Shown: piece after piece, positions 62,549 to 64,000 of the stretch
Numbering within the stretch: the stretch's first letter is position 1
How the letters are laid out: the number at the start of each line of letters is the position of its first letter
Source: Balneola sp.
Lineage (GTDB): Bacteria; Bacteroidota; Rhodothermia; Balneolales; Balneolaceae
NCBI GenBank assembly: GCA_017643645.1
Contig: JAEPNB010000002.1
Location: 186,001 to 250,000 of the forward strand
DNA: 64,000 bases
Reading direction: 5' to 3'
Position numbers and translations under genes: made by a program
Notes under the pieces: generated by a model
Databases searched by the model: none
Seen by the model: the letters and a program-made list of their open reading frames with translations, nothing else
What the model was told of the DNA's origin: nothing

Positions 62549-63859
62549 TCACTTTTCGTCTCTATTCGTGTATTCAATAACTTCGTTCAGTAAAAGCTTC
62601 TCTACTGATTCCACTTCCATGCTTTCAACGCTTTCAAGAGCAAATGCGTACACCAAAAGCTCACGTGATTTCTGCTCTGTTAATCCACGACTTTGGAGAT
62701 AAAATACCTCTTCGTCCTGAAGCTGACCGATGGTTGCACCGTGTGAACACAATACGTCGTCAGCAAAAATTTCAAGCTGTGGTTTAGTATTTACTTTACC
62801 GTTCTCAGAAAGCAATAAATTTCTGTTTTCCTGGAAAGAATCGATCTTCTGAGCATCTTTAGCTACAAATATCTTTCCGTTAAACACTGAGTGTGCACTG
62901 TCATTAACTACAACTTTATGCAACTGATGACTTCCTGCATGTGCAAAACGGTGATCCATAATAGAATGTGTATCTGCAATCTGGTCGCCATCGATCAATA
63001 CCAATCCATCAACAGTGAAATTCACTTCTTCAGCGTTCTGGATCACTCTTGGATCGTTTCGGAATAATTTCGCTCCCAAACAGATCGTGTAAGAGTGGTA
63101 TTCAGCATTCTTGTCCAGTATTGCAATCGGACGAGAAACATGAGAAGCTTTCTTGCTGTCTCTTTGAATTCTAGCATGGTGCACATTTGATCCTGTAAAC
63201 ATCTTGAATTCAGTAACAGGAACATTCAAATACTGATTATCAGCTAAGCCAATATGCTCTTCAATGATCGTAGACTTAGAAAACATTTCTCCAACGTACA
63301 ACAAACGAGGAGTCGCGTAAAAAGCTTTTTCAGCATCAGTAAATACATTCAGAATATGAATCGGCGTTCTAACAACGGTCTCTTCAGGAACATAAATGAA
63401 AGCTCCGTCTGTAAAAGCTGCATCGTTAAATGGAGCAAATACATCATCATCGTAATTTGTGATGGTTCCCAAATGCTCTTTAACCGAATTGTTATCAGCG
63501 TTAGCAGCAAGGTTTCCCACAATAACATTGTTCGGAAGATCTTCAACTGAAGATAATTCTTCGTTATAAACACCATTTACAAAAACCAATCGGCAATTCA
63601 TTGCCTCCGGCAGATAATGCTCAGAAATATCTCCAACAGCAGCTGCATTCGCTTCTTCCAGCTTGCAAAACTGACTTTTGGTGATGGATTTGAGATCAAC
63701 AAATCTCCAGTCTTCGTCTTTACGAGTTGGGAACGGAGTTTTTTCGAGATCTTCTCTTCCTCTTTCGTTAATTGCACGAATCGCCACACTTTCAGCACTG
63801 CTTTCCACAGAGCCTGTTATGTACGATAACATCGTGTCTCTTTGGATTACTTCACTCAT
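62549..63859 (-). CDS. sufD: Fe-S assembly protein SufD
   Basis: A beta-helix scaffold subunit of SufBC2D (436 aa). It has the FPTRKDEDWRFVDLKSI start, ADDVLCSHGATIGQLQDEEVFYLQSRGL with the conserved His, and the helical C-terminus. Its ATG overlaps the sufC stop by 1 nt (TAATG). SufB should lie beyond the window on the same strand. Confidence 0.95.
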   Translation of the reverse strand: MSEVIQRDTMLSYITGSVESSAESVAIRAINERGREDLEKTPFPTRKDEDWRFVDLKSITKSQFCKLEEANAAAVGDISEHYLPEAMNCRLVFVNGVYNEELSSVEDLPNNVIVGNLAANADNNSVKEHLGTITNYDDDVFAPFNDAAFTDGAFIYVPEETVVRTPIHILNVFTDAEKAFYATPRLLYVGEMFSKSTIIEEHIGLADNQYLNVPVTEFKMFTGSNVHHARIQRDSKKASHVSRPIAILDKNAEYHSYTICLGAKLFRNDPRVIQNAEEVNFTVDGLVLIDGDQIADTHSIMDHRFAHAGSHQLHKVVVNDSAHSVFNGKIFVAKDAQKIDSFQENRNLLLSENGKVNTKPQLEIFADDVLCSHGATIGQLQDEEVFYLQSRGLTEQKSRELLVYAFALESVESMEVESVEKLLLNEVIEYTNRDEK

Positions 63860-64000
63860 TATTGAGCCTCGCCATTTAGTACTAATTCTTTTTCCAGTGC
63901 ATCGTAGCCGTTCGCTTCTAATTCTTCAGCTAATTCAAATCCACCTGACTTGATCAACTTTCCGCCCATCATAACATGTACATGATCCGGCTTAATGTAA
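63859..64000 (-). CDS. sufC: SufC ATPase, C-terminal fragment
   Basis: The last 46 residues of a SufC-type ABC ATPase, cut by the window edge. YIKPDHVHVMMGGKLIKSGG and the helical tail EELEANGYDALEKEL match the end of SufC (E. coli: YIKPDYVHVL...). Stop at 63859-63861, overlapping the sufD ATG by 1 nt. Confidence 0.85.
   Translation of the reverse strand, partial: YIKPDHVHVMMGGKLIKSGGFELAEELEANGYDALEKELVLNGEAQ

Overview
This is a low-GC (roughly 38% by eye) chromosomal segment from a Bacteroidota-type bacterium, most likely a marine member of Balneolota or a close relative. The clues are a secreted protein with a C-terminal type IX secretion sorting domain, a SusC/TonB-type receptor with a carboxypeptidase-like N-terminus, DUF2480 in a suf operon, monomeric isocitrate dehydrogenase, HprK without visible PTS genes, a type 2 IPP isomerase, TAnnTTTG promoter boxes, and sparse Shine-Dalgarno sequences. 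The phylum-level call is fairly firm; the family-level call is inference. No rRNA, tRNA, CRISPR array or prophage was seen.

Layout. 1-1751: end of an unknown gene, a polytopic membrane protein, a BCP-like peroxiredoxin and a lone receiver-domain protein. 1748-4405: a minus-strand operon rimB-like, rimK, AstE/aspartoacylase-like, DUF952, which looks like a glutamate add-and-remove module. 4505-10788: outer-membrane protein, D-serine dehydratase-like PLP enzyme, giant PD40-amidohydrolase, LD-carboxypeptidase. 10813-14320: nadD, bamD, a trans-prenyltransferase and type 2 IPP isomerase. 14401-17648: a tight glutamine-synthetase-like / APH-like kinase / HAD triplet with no known pathway. 17707-20711: NlpE-like lipoprotein, RlmG-like and other methyltransferases, creatininase-family hydrolase. 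20760-23723: a PlsC-type acyltransferase, CrtC-type carotenoid hydratase and family 2 glycosyltransferase that together fit carotenoid glucoside ester synthesis, fed by the upstream isoprenoid genes. 23749-27101: xer recombinase, hpf, hprK, M23 peptidase. 27186-38316: peptidase, TrmH, response regulator, esterase, bioB, a ParE-type toxin-antitoxin pair, a GAF histidine kinase, DUF547, glycosyltransferase and an aromatic amino acid hydroxylase.

38317-40798 is an accessory island made of nested hairpins, a RAYT transposase flanked by inverted REPs, and an XRE regulator with two tandem operators. 40799-46648 holds mtaB, an unusual uracil-DNA glycosylase, dnaB, vapBC and an M28 peptidase. 46659-54446 carries the sorting-domain protein, the TonB-type receptor, a QTMAN-type tRNA-queuosine mannosyltransferase homologue and a MutL with a degenerate nuclease site. 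54688-64000 holds icd, a second noncoding repeat region, an SDR, an RDD protein, and the suf operon (sufC-sufD-sufS-nfu-sufA-DUF2480) on the minus strand.

The most unusual signal is noncoding. A structured element of about 570 bp is present twice in opposite orientation (38338-38905 and 57107-57679). It has three hairpin domains and a central segment of about 53 nt that is unrelated between the two copies but lies between conserved palindromes. Its leading motif GCCACGGAAGCAC recurs alone after other stop codons and, in frame, twice inside a uracil-DNA glycosylase gene. A separate family of AT-rich hairpins (core TTATTGGTTATT) sits in operon spacers and, in one case, in frame inside an SDR gene.
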